The translations under genes were made by a program, and so were the position numbers. The notes under the pieces are model-generated. The model saw only the letters and a list, made by a program, of their open reading frames with translations, was not told the origin of the DNA and did no database searches. From the NCBI RefSeq assembly GCF_024764775.1, contig NZ_JALIGC010000033.1, forward strand, positions 1 to 64,000: a stretch of DNA of 64,000 nt, written 5' to 3'. The stretch is from Scandinavium manionii (GTDB taxonomy: Bacteria; Pseudomonadota; Gammaproteobacteria; Enterobacterales; Enterobacteriaceae). The stretch's first letter is position 1. Each line of letters opens with the position of its first letter. Of this stretch, positions 35,414-44,533 are shown piece after piece.

Positions 35414-36514
35414 ATGACACAAGCACATGAGGCGGTTAAGACCCGCCACAAGGAGACGACCCTTATTTTCCCGGTCGTGGCGCTGGCGATACTGGTTTTC
35501 TTTGGCCATAACCAGTCTCTGCCAGTGGTTATTGGGATTAATATCCTGGCGCTAATCGGTATTTTAAGCAGCGCATTTAGCGTTGTTCGTCATGCAGACG
35601 TGTTAGCTCATCGTCTCGGTGAACCCTTTGGCTCATTAATTTTAAGCCTTTCAGTGGTTATTCTTGAAGTAAGCCTGATTTCCGCATTAATGGCGACCGG
35701 CGATGCCGCGCCGACTTTGATGCGCGATACGCTGTATTCGATAATCATGATTGTCACCGGTGGACTGGTTGGTTTCTCACTGCTGCTCGGCGGACGTAAG
35801 TTTGCCACCCAGTACGTGAATTTATTCGGCATTAAACAGTACCTGATTGCCCTGTTCCCGCTGGCGATTATCGTGATGGTATTCCCGATGGCGCTGAAGG
35901 GAGCGAATTTCTCCTCCGGCCAGGCGCTGCTGGTTGCGTTAATTTCCGCCGCCATGTACGGCGTATTCTTGCTTATTCAGACCAAAACGCACCAGAGCCT
36001 GTTCGTGTATGAGCATGAAGATGAGCCCGACGATGAAGATCCGCATCATGGTAAGCCGTCCGCACACAGCAGTCTGTGGCACGCGGTGTGGCTGATCGTA
36101 CATCTGGTTGCGGTGATTGCGGTGACCAAGATGAATGCCATTCCTCTGGAGACGCTACTGAGCAGTATGAATGCCCCTGTGGCGTTTACTGGCTTCCTGA
36201 TTGCGCTATTGATCCTCTCACCTGAAGGTCTGGGTGCCCTGAAAGCAGTGCTGAACAATCAGGTTCAGCGGGCAATGAACCTGTTCTTCGGTTCAGTGCT
36301 GGCGACCATTTCCCTGACGGTGCCGGTGGTGACGCTGATTGCCTTTGCGACGGGGAATGATCTGCACTTCGCGCTCGGCGCGCCGGAGATGATTGTGATG
36401 GTGTCATCGCTGGTTCTGTGCCAGATTTCATTCTCGACCGGGCGTACCAATGTGCTGAACGGCGCAGCGCATCTGGCATTGTTTGTGGCGTATTTGATGA
36501 CGATATTTGCGTGA
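35414..36514 (+). CDS. chaA: Sodium-potassium/proton antiporter ChaA
   Basis: ChaA exchanges Na+, Ca2+ or K+ for protons and helps at alkaline pH. The 366-residue inner-membrane protein has eleven predicted helices in two CaCA-type repeats, each with an acidic motif (SVVILEVSLISALM and LLILSPEGLGALKAVLNN), and an acidic loop HEDEPDDEDPHHG between them. I chose the ATG at 35414 (MTQAHEAVKTRH), with GGAG upstream and the E. coli length. Confidence 0.95.
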   Translation: MTQAHEAVKTRHKETTLIFPVVALAILVFFGHNQSLPVVIGINILALIGILSSAFSVVRHADVLAHRLGEPFGSLILSLSVVILEVSLISALMATGDAAPTLMRDTLYSIIMIVTGGLVGFSLLLGGRKFATQYVNLFGIKQYLIALFPLAIIVMVFPMALKGANFSSGQALLVALISAAMYGVFLLIQTKTHQSLFVYEHEDEPDDEDPHHGKPSAHSSLWHAVWLIVHLVAVIAVTKMNAIPLETLLSSMNAPVAFTGFLIALLILSPEGLGALKAVLNNQVQRAMNLFFGSVLATISLTVPVVTLIAFATGNDLHFALGAPEMIVMVSSLVLCQISFSTGRTNVLNGAAHLALFVAYLMTIFA

Positions 36515-36521
36515 TTTGTGC

Positions 36522-36560
36522 GGCCTGATGCCCGGCGGCGCTGATGCTTGCCGGGCCTAC
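36522..36560. repeat. REP element after chaA
   Basis: GCCTGATGCCCGGCGGCGCT pairs with TTGCCGGGCCTAC in the classical REP layout. It is all that lies between chaA and the terminator; the ldr/rdl toxin-antitoxin repeats found near here in E. coli are absent. Confidence 0.8.
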
Positions 36561-36611
36561 ATATTTTGCTCTGTACCGGGCACAAAAGTTCAGGCATCAA
36601 ATAACACCCAT

Positions 36612-36637
36612 AAAAAAACCCGCCGCGGCGGGTTTTT
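36612..36637. terminator. Bidirectional terminator between chaA and kdsA
   Basis: AAACCCGCC pairs with GGCGGGTTT around GC, with A7 before and T5 after. It should end kdsA on the minus strand and chaA on the plus strand. Confidence 0.9.
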
Positions 36638-36657
36638 GTTTTTAACGAGCGAACAGA

Positions 36658-37512
36658 TTAGTTGCTGGTATCCAGCGGCTCGAAGTTCTTCACCAGATCG
36701 TCAATCGCTTTGATCTGTTTCAGGAACGGTTCCAGCTTAGCCAGCGGTAGTGCAGACGGACCGTCGCATTTCGCGTTTTCCGGGTCCGGGTGCGCTTCAA
36801 TGAACAGGCCAGCCAGACCGGTTGCCATACCGGCACGTGCCAGTTCAGTAACCTGGCCACGACGACCGCTGGAGGCGGCGCCAAACGGGTCGCGGCATTG
36901 TAACGCGTGGGTCACGTCGAAAATCACCGGGGAGTTACCGGAAACGGCTTTCATCACGCTGAAGCCCAGCATGTCAACAATCAGGTTGTCGTAGCCGAAC
37001 TGGGTGCCACGGTCGCACAGAATCACTTTGTCGTTGCCGCCTTCTGCGAATTTATCAACGATATTACCCATCTGACCAGGGCTGACGAACTGTGGTTTTT
37101 TAACGTTGATGACCGCACCGGTTTTCGCCATCGCTTCCACCAGATCAGTCTGACGAGCGAGGAACGCAGGCAGCTGAATAACATCAACCACTTCGGCAAC
37201 TGGCTGCGCCTGGGCGGCTTCGTGTACGTCGGTAATCAGTTTCACGCCGAACGTCTGCTTCAGCTCCTGGAAAATCTTCATCCCTTCTTCGAGGCCCGGG
37301 CCACGGTAGGATTTTATGGATGAGCGGTTGGCTTTATCAAAAGAGGCTTTGAACACGTATGGGATACCCAGTTTCTGGGTCACGGTCACGTAGTGCTCAC
37401 AAATGCGCATTGCGAGGTCACGGGACTCCAGCACGTTCATGCCGCCGAACAGCACGAACGGCAGGTCGTTTGCGACGTTGATATCGCCAATGCTAACCAC
37501 TTTTTCTTTCAT
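36658..37512 (-). CDS. kdsA: KDO-8-phosphate synthase KdsA
   Basis: KdsA condenses phosphoenolpyruvate and arabinose-5-phosphate to KDO-8-P for the LPS inner core; it is essential. The 284 residues equal the E. coli length. Conserved DAHP-synthase-like motifs are visible, including SFDKANRSSIKSYRGPG, TDVHE and FIEAHPDPENAKCDGP. It is the last gene of the hemA-prfA-prmC-sirB1-kdsA run. Confidence 0.97.
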   Translation of the reverse strand: MKEKVVSIGDINVANDLPFVLFGGMNVLESRDLAMRICEHYVTVTQKLGIPYVFKASFDKANRSSIKSYRGPGLEEGMKIFQELKQTFGVKLITDVHEAAQAQPVAEVVDVIQLPAFLARQTDLVEAMAKTGAVINVKKPQFVSPGQMGNIVDKFAEGGNDKVILCDRGTQFGYDNLIVDMLGFSVMKAVSGNSPVIFDVTHALQCRDPFGAASSGRRGQVTELARAGMATGLAGLFIEAHPDPENAKCDGPSALPLAKLEPFLKQIKAIDDLVKNFEPLDTSN

Positions 37513-37551
37513 AGGATCGCCTTATCAGGGGTTAATCGGATTCTTTCCGGA

Positions 37552-38361
37552 TTAATGCAAGGTAATGTGTTTGCTCGCGATATTGTTGATCTGGGCGCGA
37601 ATAATTTCGCTGATCGGATCTTCCGGGCACTGCTCTACGAAATAGCTTAAATCACTGAGCGCGACATGTTCGCACTCCAGCTGGGCGTAGATCAGGCCGC
37701 GATCGCGGATTTCATAGGGGTCTTCTGGATTAAACTGCAGCAGCGCTTCGCTGACGCGCAAGGCCAGCTCCATCTGCCGCTCTTCCATCAGGGCAGATTT
37801 CAGGGTATCGAGCAGTTTACGGATAACCTCTGCGTTTTCTGCTTCATCCAGGTCTTCATTAAACAGTTCAGCTACCGGGCTGATATTGCCTTTCAGCCAC
37901 ACCTCGAGGGTATGCTCATCGAGGGTATCGCCGGTAAACGGGTTAATCAGCCACATTTCACCGGTTTCAACATCCGCGCGCAGCAGCAGCTGCGTCGGGA
38001 AAATCACCGGCATCATTGGGATTGAGAGTTGGCGCGCGACCCACAGCATGATGGCGCCGAGCGACACCGCGCTACCTTCACGGTTTTTCAGCACGGTATC
38101 GAGCCACAGTGCATCAGAAAGGCGATAAATGCCGTGCGCGGAGCTGAAGCCCCACTCACCGTAGAACAACTCAATCAGGCGTTCCACCTGGCGGGTTTCA
38201 GTCCACGATGGGCTAATCTCTTCGCGTGCCAGGCTCACCAGTTGCTCCAGCTCGTCTATCACATACTGGGCCTGAAAATCGTCGCGGATCAGTTCAGTGA
38301 TGAGGATCATGCCGTCGCACAAAGGTGCTTTGTTAAATTCAAAATCTGCTAATGACCTCAT
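37552..38361 (-). CDS. sirB1: SirB1 family protein (transglutaminase-like/TPR)
   Basis: This 269-residue protein matches E. coli SirB1 (YchA). It has an N-terminal transglutaminase-like domain without a clear catalytic cysteine and a C-terminal TPR-like region. The molecular role is unknown. In E. coli sirB2 lies between prmC and sirB1; here only 78 nt separate them. Confidence 0.92.
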   Translation of the reverse strand: MRSLADFEFNKAPLCDGMILITELIRDDFQAQYVIDELEQLVSLAREEISPSWTETRQVERLIELFYGEWGFSSAHGIYRLSDALWLDTVLKNREGSAVSLGAIMLWVARQLSIPMMPVIFPTQLLLRADVETGEMWLINPFTGDTLDEHTLEVWLKGNISPVAELFNEDLDEAENAEVIRKLLDTLKSALMEERQMELALRVSEALLQFNPEDPYEIRDRGLIYAQLECEHVALSDLSYFVEQCPEDPISEIIRAQINNIASKHITLH

Positions 38362-38439
38362 GACCTACCCCAACTGCGGGTTACCGAATGGCAACCTGAT
38401 GACTTCAAAATGATGCTAATAATAACGCTAAACGTGCTT

Positions 38440-39279
38440 TCAGTCAGCATTGCGTCTCCCGACGGTTAAGCGCTCGTTGCCGCCATAGTCACGACAGGTT
38501 TCCACCTCGTCATAACCGGCCTGAATATAAAGCTCTCTTACCGCGGTGCCCTGTTTCCAGCCGTGCTCCAGCAACATCCAGCCGCCGGGCAGCAGAAAGC
38601 GCCGCCCTTCGCGAATGATATGGGCCAAATCAGCCAGCCCTTCATCGGCGGCGACCAATGCACTGAGTGGCTCGAAGCGTACATCGCCTTCGACCAGGTG
38701 CGGGTCCTGCTCATCGATGTAAGGCGGGTTGCTGACAATCATGCCAAACGTTTTACCTTCCAGCGCGCTGAACCAGTTGCTGTGGGCAATCGTGATGTTG
38801 CTGATAGCCAGACTCGTGACGTTACGCGTGGCAAGCGCAACCGCATCGGCGACAAAATCAACGGCAGTCACCCGGCAATCCGGGCGTTCACTCGCTAGCG
38901 CCAGCGCAATAGCCCCGGTGCCGGTGCCTAAATCGAGAATATCGCAAGACGATTCGGGCAAACGGCCCAGCGCCTGTTCGACCAGACACTCAGTGTCCGG
39001 ACGCGGGATCAGCGTCGCAGAGTTGACTTCCAGCGGCAACGACCAGAACTCGCGCATCCCAACCAAATGCGCCACCGGCTCGCCGTTAACCCGGCGGTTA
39101 AGCAGCGTCTCAAGTTGAGCGCCCTCTTCCGTCGTTAATATCGTTTCGTCGAAGGCCAGAATATAGGTGCGCGATTTACCTGTGACGTGGCCGAGTAAAA
39201 TCTCAGCGTCACGGCGCGGGCTTTCGCTGTTCACGAGGCGCTCAATCGCCTGAGTCAGCCACTGCTTAAAACTCATCAT
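38440..39279 (-). CDS. prmC: Release factor glutamine methyltransferase PrmC
   Basis: PrmC methylates the glutamine of the GGQ motif in release factors 1 and 2. The 279-residue protein has an N-terminal helical domain, the SAM motif ILDLGTGTGAIALALA and the catalytic NPPY motif in IVSNPPYI. It overlaps the prfA stop, so the enzyme is made with its substrate RF1. Confidence 0.96.
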   Translation of the reverse strand: MMSFKQWLTQAIERLVNSESPRRDAEILLGHVTGKSRTYILAFDETILTTEEGAQLETLLNRRVNGEPVAHLVGMREFWSLPLEVNSATLIPRPDTECLVEQALGRLPESSCDILDLGTGTGAIALALASERPDCRVTAVDFVADAVALATRNVTSLAISNITIAHSNWFSALEGKTFGMIVSNPPYIDEQDPHLVEGDVRFEPLSALVAADEGLADLAHIIREGRRFLLPGGWMLLEHGWKQGTAVRELYIQAGYDEVETCRDYGGNERLTVGRRNAD

Positions 39280-40358
39280 TCCTGATCGGACAACGCCGCC
39301 AGCTGATCGGCCTGGTATTCCTGCACGATCGGTTCAATGAGCATATCGAGTTTGCCTTCCATGGTTTCATCCAGACGGTACAGCGTCAGGTTGATACGGT
39401 GGTCGGTCACGCGGCCCTGCGGGAAGTTGTAGGTACGGTTACGGTCGCTGCGATCGCCGCTACCCAACAGGTTACGGCGGGTGGACGCTTCTGCCTGCTG
39501 GCGTTTTGCGATTTCAGCGGCACGAATACGCGCCCCCAGCACAGAAAGCGCTTTGGCTTTGTTTTTATGCTGCGAACGTTCGTCCTGACACTCCACCACA
39601 ATACCGGTCGGCAAGTGGGTAATACGGATCGCGGAATCGGTGGTGTTTACGTGCTGACCACCCGCGCCCGAGGAGCGGAAGGTATCAATACGCAAATCGG
39701 CCGGGCTAATGTCCGGCATTTCGGCTTCCGGCAATTCTGGCATCACCGCGACGGTGCACGCGGAGGTATGAATACGCCCCTGCGATTCCGTGGCCGGAAC
39801 GCGCTGTACGCGGTGGCCGCCGGATTCAAATTTCAGACGACCATAAACGCCGTCGCCGCTGACTTTGGCGATCACTTCTTTGAAGCCACCATGCTCACCT
39901 TCGTTGGCGCTCATGATTTCCACGCGCCAACGACGCGCTTCGGCATAACGGCTGTACATGCGGAACAGGTCGCCGGCAAACAGCGCCGCTTCATCCCCGC
40001 CGGTACCAGCGCGGACTTCGACAAATGCGCTGCGCTCATCGTCCGGGTCTTTCGGTAACAACAGAACCTGAAGCTCCTGCTCCAGTTGTTCACTTTTGGT
40101 TTTCGCTTCCTGCAACTCTTCCTGCGCCATTTCGCGCATTTCAGGGTCGTCGAGCATCATCTGTGCGGTTTCAATGTCTTCCTGGACTTGCTGCCAGTCG
40201 GTAAAACATTTCGCGACATCGCTGAGCTGCGCATATTCCCGCGACAGCGCGCGGAAACGGTCCTGATCGGCGATGGTTCCGGCATCACCCAGCAGCGCCT
40301 GGACTTCTTCATGGCGCTCATGCAGCGCTTGCAGTTTGGCAACAATAGACGGCTTCAT
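39276..40358 (-). CDS. prfA: Peptide chain release factor 1
   Basis: RF1 ends translation at UAG and UAA. The 360 residues equal the E. coli length. The codon-recognition PxT motif appears as RVPATESQGR and the catalytic loop as SSGAGGQHVN. It lies between hemA and prmC as in E. coli. Confidence 0.98.
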   Translation of the reverse strand: MKPSIVAKLQALHERHEEVQALLGDAGTIADQDRFRALSREYAQLSDVAKCFTDWQQVQEDIETAQMMLDDPEMREMAQEELQEAKTKSEQLEQELQVLLLPKDPDDERSAFVEVRAGTGGDEAALFAGDLFRMYSRYAEARRWRVEIMSANEGEHGGFKEVIAKVSGDGVYGRLKFESGGHRVQRVPATESQGRIHTSACTVAVMPELPEAEMPDISPADLRIDTFRSSGAGGQHVNTTDSAIRITHLPTGIVVECQDERSQHKNKAKALSVLGARIRAAEIAKRQQAEASTRRNLLGSGDRSDRNRTYNFPQGRVTDHRINLTLYRLDETMEGKLDMLIEPIVQEYQADQLAALSDQE

Positions 40359-40403
40359 AGGCGTGTAAAATTCACCCTGTAATTAAAATTTGAGAGAGCA
40401 GCG

Positions 40404-41660
40404 CTATTCCAGCCCGAGGCTGTCGCGCAGAATATTCAGGCGTTCATCATCCCCGTCACGGGCAGCCTGTTGAAGTGATTTGGTTGGAGTGTGGATCAGG
40501 CGATTGGTTAATTTACGCGCCAGATCCTGCATGATGGCTTCGGCATCGCCACCTTGCTGCAGCGCAGCCAATGCGCGGGCGGTGAGTTCATCACGCACCT
40601 GGGAGGCCTGCGAGCGGTAATCACGAATAGTCTCGCTGACGCTTTGCGCGCGCAGCCAGGCCATAAATTCACTGGTTTCCTGCTCGACTATCGTTTCAGC
40701 CTGCTGCGCGGCGGCCTGGCGCTGCGCCATGTTGTGCTGAATGATGTTTTGCAGGTCGTCGACGCTGTAAAGATAGGCGTTGGCGAGTTTGCTGACCTCT
40801 GGCTCAACGTCGCGCGGGACGGCGATATCCACCAGCAACATCGGCTGGTTGCGCCGCGCTTTCAACGCACGTTCCACCATGCCTTTGCCGATGATCGGCA
40901 GCGGGCTGGCGGTGGAGCTGATAATAATGTCAGCCTCTTTCAGGCGTTCGTCGACGTCGCTCAGCGCAATCACTTCCGCCCCAACCTCATCGGCCAGCAC
41001 CTGCGCACGTTCTCGCGTCCGATTGGCAATCAACATCTTTTTGACGCGATGTTCACGCAAATGACGGGCAACCAGTTCGATAGTCTCCCCGGCGCCGACC
41101 AGTAACACGGTGACAGACGACAGAGATTCAAAAATTTGGCGGGCCAGTGTACAGGCCGCGAAGGCGACGGAAACAGCGCTGGTGCCGATGTCGGTTTCGG
41201 TGCGCACGCGTTTGGCTACAGAGAAGGATTTCTGGAACATGCGTTCCAGTTCACTGACGTGTAGATGCCCACGACTGGAATCGGCAAAGGCTTTTTTCAC
41301 CTGGCCGAGGATTTGCGGTTCACCGAGGATCAGCGAATCCAGCCCGCTGGCAACGCGCATCAGATGGCTGACCGCGTCGTTATCCTGATGCCAGTAAAGG
41401 CTGTTGCGCAGGTCTTCTTCGTTGAGCTGGTGATAATCACACAGCCAGCGAATCAGCGATTCCTGCAAATTACCTTCTTCTTCAACGCTGAGATACAGCT
41501 CGGTGCGGTTACACGTCGACAGCACCACGCCGCCCTGCACCATCGGCTGGGACAGAAGACTTTCCAGCGCCTTGTCGAGCGTATCTGGCGAAAACGTAAC
41601 ACGTTCTCGCAGCGCGACCGGAGCGGTTTTGTGGTTGATGCCAAGTGCCAGGAGCGTCAT
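40404..41660 (-). CDS. hemA: Glutamyl-tRNA reductase HemA
   Basis: HemA reduces glutamyl-tRNA to glutamate-1-semialdehyde, the first committed step of tetrapyrrole synthesis. The 418 residues equal E. coli HemA. The catalytic cysteine is in LSTCNRTELYL (about residue 50), the NADPH-binding motif is VLLVGAGETIELVA, and the C-terminal dimer domain ends in LRDSLGLE. The N-terminus is the region through which heme triggers proteolysis in Salmonella. It is divergent from lolB. Confidence 0.98.
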   Translation of the reverse strand: MTLLALGINHKTAPVALRERVTFSPDTLDKALESLLSQPMVQGGVVLSTCNRTELYLSVEEEGNLQESLIRWLCDYHQLNEEDLRNSLYWHQDNDAVSHLMRVASGLDSLILGEPQILGQVKKAFADSSRGHLHVSELERMFQKSFSVAKRVRTETDIGTSAVSVAFAACTLARQIFESLSSVTVLLVGAGETIELVARHLREHRVKKMLIANRTRERAQVLADEVGAEVIALSDVDERLKEADIIISSTASPLPIIGKGMVERALKARRNQPMLLVDIAVPRDVEPEVSKLANAYLYSVDDLQNIIQHNMAQRQAAAQQAETIVEQETSEFMAWLRAQSVSETIRDYRSQASQVRDELTARALAALQQGGDAEAIMQDLARKLTNRLIHTPTKSLQQAARDGDDERLNILRDSLGLE

Positions 41661-41854
41661 GAATGCAGGAGTAGTACCAGCGTTGATAAGGTTAGTCTGA
41701 GCGCATCATACAGGATGCGCAAGGTCAATAAAAGGGAGAGCCTCCTTTCGGAGTAATCGGTAATTTTGTGATTTGAGACAACTTGAACGTAGACGCTGGA
41801 AGAAGGCGGCGCTAGCATTGACGGTTATAACTGCAACGTATATCAAGGATTTTT

Positions 41855-42472
41855 ATGAACCTGACCCGTGTATTACGCCTGATGCCCCTGGCGGCGCTGG
41901 TATTAACCGCCTGCTCCATCAACGCACCGAAGGGTCCAGGCAAAAGCCCGGATTCGCCGCAGTGGCAACAACATCAGCAGCAAGTCCGCCAGTTAAGCCA
42001 GTACCAGACCCGTGGCGCGTTCGCGTTCCTGTCCGACTCTCAAAAAGTCTATGCCCGCTTCTTCTGGCAGCAGACCGGCAAAGATAACTATCGCCTGCTG
42101 CTGACTAACCCGCTCGGCAGCACTGAGCTGTCACTCACCGCAGCGCCGGGCAGCGTGACGTTGATTGATAACAAAGGTCAATCCTACACCTCTACCGACG
42201 CCGAAGAGATGATTGGCAAGCTGACCGGAATGCCTATTCCGCTGAACAGCCTGCGCCAGTGGATCCTCGGCCTGCCGGGCGATGCGACCGACTACAAACT
42301 CGATGACCAGTATCGCCTGAGTGAAGTGAACTACACTGAAAACGGTAAGAACTGGAAAGTGGTGTACAGCGGATATGACAGCAAAACCCAGCCGTCACTG
42401 CCGTCCAACATGGAGCTGACCGAAGGCAGCGAGCGCATCAAACTGAAAATGGACAGCTGGATAGTTAAATGA
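41855..42472 (+). CDS. lolB: Outer-membrane lipoprotein receptor LolB
   Basis: LolB receives lipoproteins from LolA and inserts them into the outer membrane. The 205-residue precursor has a lipoprotein signal peptide with lipobox LTAC, giving a lipidated Cys followed by Ser, which fits outer-membrane sorting. It is divergent from hemA and overlaps ispE by 4 nt. Confidence 0.96.
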   Translation: MNLTRVLRLMPLAALVLTACSINAPKGPGKSPDSPQWQQHQQQVRQLSQYQTRGAFAFLSDSQKVYARFFWQQTGKDNYRLLLTNPLGSTELSLTAAPGSVTLIDNKGQSYTSTDAEEMIGKLTGMPIPLNSLRQWILGLPGDATDYKLDDQYRLSEVNYTENGKNWKVVYSGYDSKTQPSLPSNMELTEGSERIKLKMDSWIVK

Positions 42473-43329
42473 GTACCCGTTGGCCTTCTCCGGCAAAACT
42501 GAATCTTTTTCTCTATATTACCGGCCAGCGCGCCGATGGGTATCACACGTTGCAGACGCTGTTTCAGTTCCTTGATTACGGCGACACGATAACCATCGAC
42601 GTACGTTACGACGGCGAGCTACGGTTGCTCACCCCCGTAGACGGCGTGCCGAATGATGAGAATCTGATTATTCGCGCAGCCCGGATGCTGATGCGCGCGG
42701 CCGCGGAAAGCGGTCGCCTGCCTGAAGGCGCGGGTGCGGACATCAGTATCGACAAACGTTTGCCGATGGGCGGCGGTCTCGGCGGCGGCTCATCGAATGC
42801 CGCCACCGTGTTAGTGGCGCTGAACCATTTATGGGGCTGTGGGCTGTCAGTGGATGAACTGGCGACGATGGGCCTGGCCCTTGGCGCTGATGTGCCGGTA
42901 TTTGTTCGCGGACATGCCGCCTTCGCCGAAGGGGTTGGCGAAGTGCTGACGCCGGTCACGGTGCCGGAAAAATGGTACCTGGTCGCACACCCTGGCGTGA
43001 GCATTCCGACGCCAGTTATTTTTAGCGATCCCGAATTGCCCAGAAATTCACCGCACAGGTCAATTGAAACGTTACTAAAATGTGAATTCAGCAACGATTG
43101 CGAGGTTATCGCAAGAAAACGTTTTCGTAAGGTTGATGCCGCGCTTTCCTGGCTGTTAGAATACGCCCCGTCGCGCCTGACTGGCACAGGGGCCTGTGTG
43201 TTTGCTGAATTTGACACCGAATCCGCCGCCCGCCAGGTGCTTGAGCAAGCCCCGGAATGGTTGCAGGGCTTTATTGCCCGCGGTGTGAACATCTCGCCGT
43301 TAATGCTGACTTTCGAAGGGGCAGACTGA
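42469..43329 (+). CDS. ispE: 4-diphosphocytidyl-2-C-methyl-D-erythritol kinase IspE
   Basis: IspE phosphorylates CDP-methylerythritol in the MEP isoprenoid pathway. The 286-residue protein is a GHMP kinase with the ATP loop LPMGGGLGGGSSNAATVL (about residues 100-117) and the N-terminal substrate motif AKLNLFLYI. The start overlaps the lolB stop (ATGA). Confidence 0.96.
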   Translation: MSTRWPSPAKLNLFLYITGQRADGYHTLQTLFQFLDYGDTITIDVRYDGELRLLTPVDGVPNDENLIIRAARMLMRAAAESGRLPEGAGADISIDKRLPMGGGLGGGSSNAATVLVALNHLWGCGLSVDELATMGLALGADVPVFVRGHAAFAEGVGEVLTPVTVPEKWYLVAHPGVSIPTPVIFSDPELPRNSPHRSIETLLKCEFSNDCEVIARKRFRKVDAALSWLLEYAPSRLTGTGACVFAEFDTESAARQVLEQAPEWLQGFIARGVNISPLMLTFEGAD

Positions 43330-43463
43330 GTTTCGGTGACAACGTCACCCCGTTCCAGACGTTGCATCGTGCTCATTAATACACCGCCTGGATGAAATGC
43401 GCCTGGCCCGCACAGTTTTTGGCTCATTCATCCACCACTGGACGCATGCCTGAGGTTCTTCTC

Positions 43464-44411
43464 GTGCCTGATATGAAGCTTTTTGCTGGTAACGCTACCC
43501 CGGAACTAGCACAACGTATTGCCAACCGCCTGTACACTTCTCTTGGTGACGCCGCCGTAGGTCGTTTTAGCGACGGTGAAGTCAGCGTACAAATTAACGA
43601 AAACGTACGCGGTGGTGATATTTTCATCATCCAGTCCACTTGTGCCCCAACCAATGACAACCTGATGGAATTGGTTGTAATGGTCGATGCCCTGCGCCGT
43701 GCTTCCGCAGGTCGTATCACCGCCGTTATCCCTTACTTTGGTTATGCCCGCCAGGATCGTCGCGTACGTTCCGCTCGTGTGCCAATCACTGCCAAAGTTG
43801 TCGCGGACTTCCTGTCCAGCGTCGGCGTTGACCGCGTTCTGACCGTAGACCTGCATGCTGAACAGATTCAGGGCTTCTTCGATGTTCCGGTAGACAACGT
43901 ATTCGGCAGTCCAATCCTGTTGGAAGATATGCTGCAGCTGAAACTGGAAAATCCAATCGTGGTTTCTCCGGACATCGGCGGCGTAGTACGTGCACGTGCT
44001 ATCGCTAAACTGCTGAACGACACCGACATGGCTATCATCGACAAACGTCGTCCACGCGCTAACGTTTCACAGGTGATGCATATCATCGGTGATGTTGCTG
44101 GCCGTGACTGCGTACTCGTTGATGACATGATCGACACCGGTGGCACTCTGTGCAAAGCCGCCGAAGCGCTGAAAGAACGTGGTGCGAAGCGCGTATTTGC
44201 TTACGCAACTCACCCGATCTTCTCTGGCAATGCGGCAAGTAACCTGCGCGGCTCCGTCATCGACGAAGTGATTGTCTGCGATACCATCCCGCTGTCGGAT
44301 GAAATCAAAGCGCTGCCAAACGTTCGTACCCTGACCCTGTCAGGAATGCTGGCCGAAGCGATTCGTCGTATCAGCAACGAAGAATCTATCTCTGCCATGT
44401 TCGAGCATTAA
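43464..44411 (+). CDS. prs: Ribose-phosphate pyrophosphokinase
   Basis: Prs makes PRPP from ribose-5-phosphate and ATP for nucleotide, His, Trp and NAD synthesis. The 315 residues equal E. coli Prs. Motifs include the ATP site YFGYARQDRR, VDLHAEQIQGFF and the PRPP loop VDDMIDTGGTL. The start is the GTG at 43464, as in E. coli, with GAGG 8 nt upstream; the frame itself opens at 43392. A 134-nt gap after ispE holds its leader. Confidence 0.97.
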   Translation: MPDMKLFAGNATPELAQRIANRLYTSLGDAAVGRFSDGEVSVQINENVRGGDIFIIQSTCAPTNDNLMELVVMVDALRRASAGRITAVIPYFGYARQDRRVRSARVPITAKVVADFLSSVGVDRVLTVDLHAEQIQGFFDVPVDNVFGSPILLEDMLQLKLENPIVVSPDIGGVVRARAIAKLLNDTDMAIIDKRRPRANVSQVMHIIGDVAGRDCVLVDDMIDTGGTLCKAAEALKERGAKRVFAYATHPIFSGNAASNLRGSVIDEVIVCDTIPLSDEIKALPNVRTLTLSGMLAEAIRRISNEESISAMFEH

Positions 44412-44424
44412 TCGAGCCCGGTAC

Positions 44425-44454
44425 AAAAACCCGCTCCGGCGGGTTTTTTTGTTT
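44425..44454 (+). terminator. Rho-independent terminator of prs
   Basis: AACCCGC pairs with GCGGGTT around a short loop, followed by a run of T, directly after the prs stop. Confidence 0.9.
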
Positions 44455-44533
44455 TAATCAACTATTTGTATGACTAATGCCTCCTTCATTTGTTCTCCTC
44501 TGACAAATGATGCGCTCATGGATGAAGACCACT

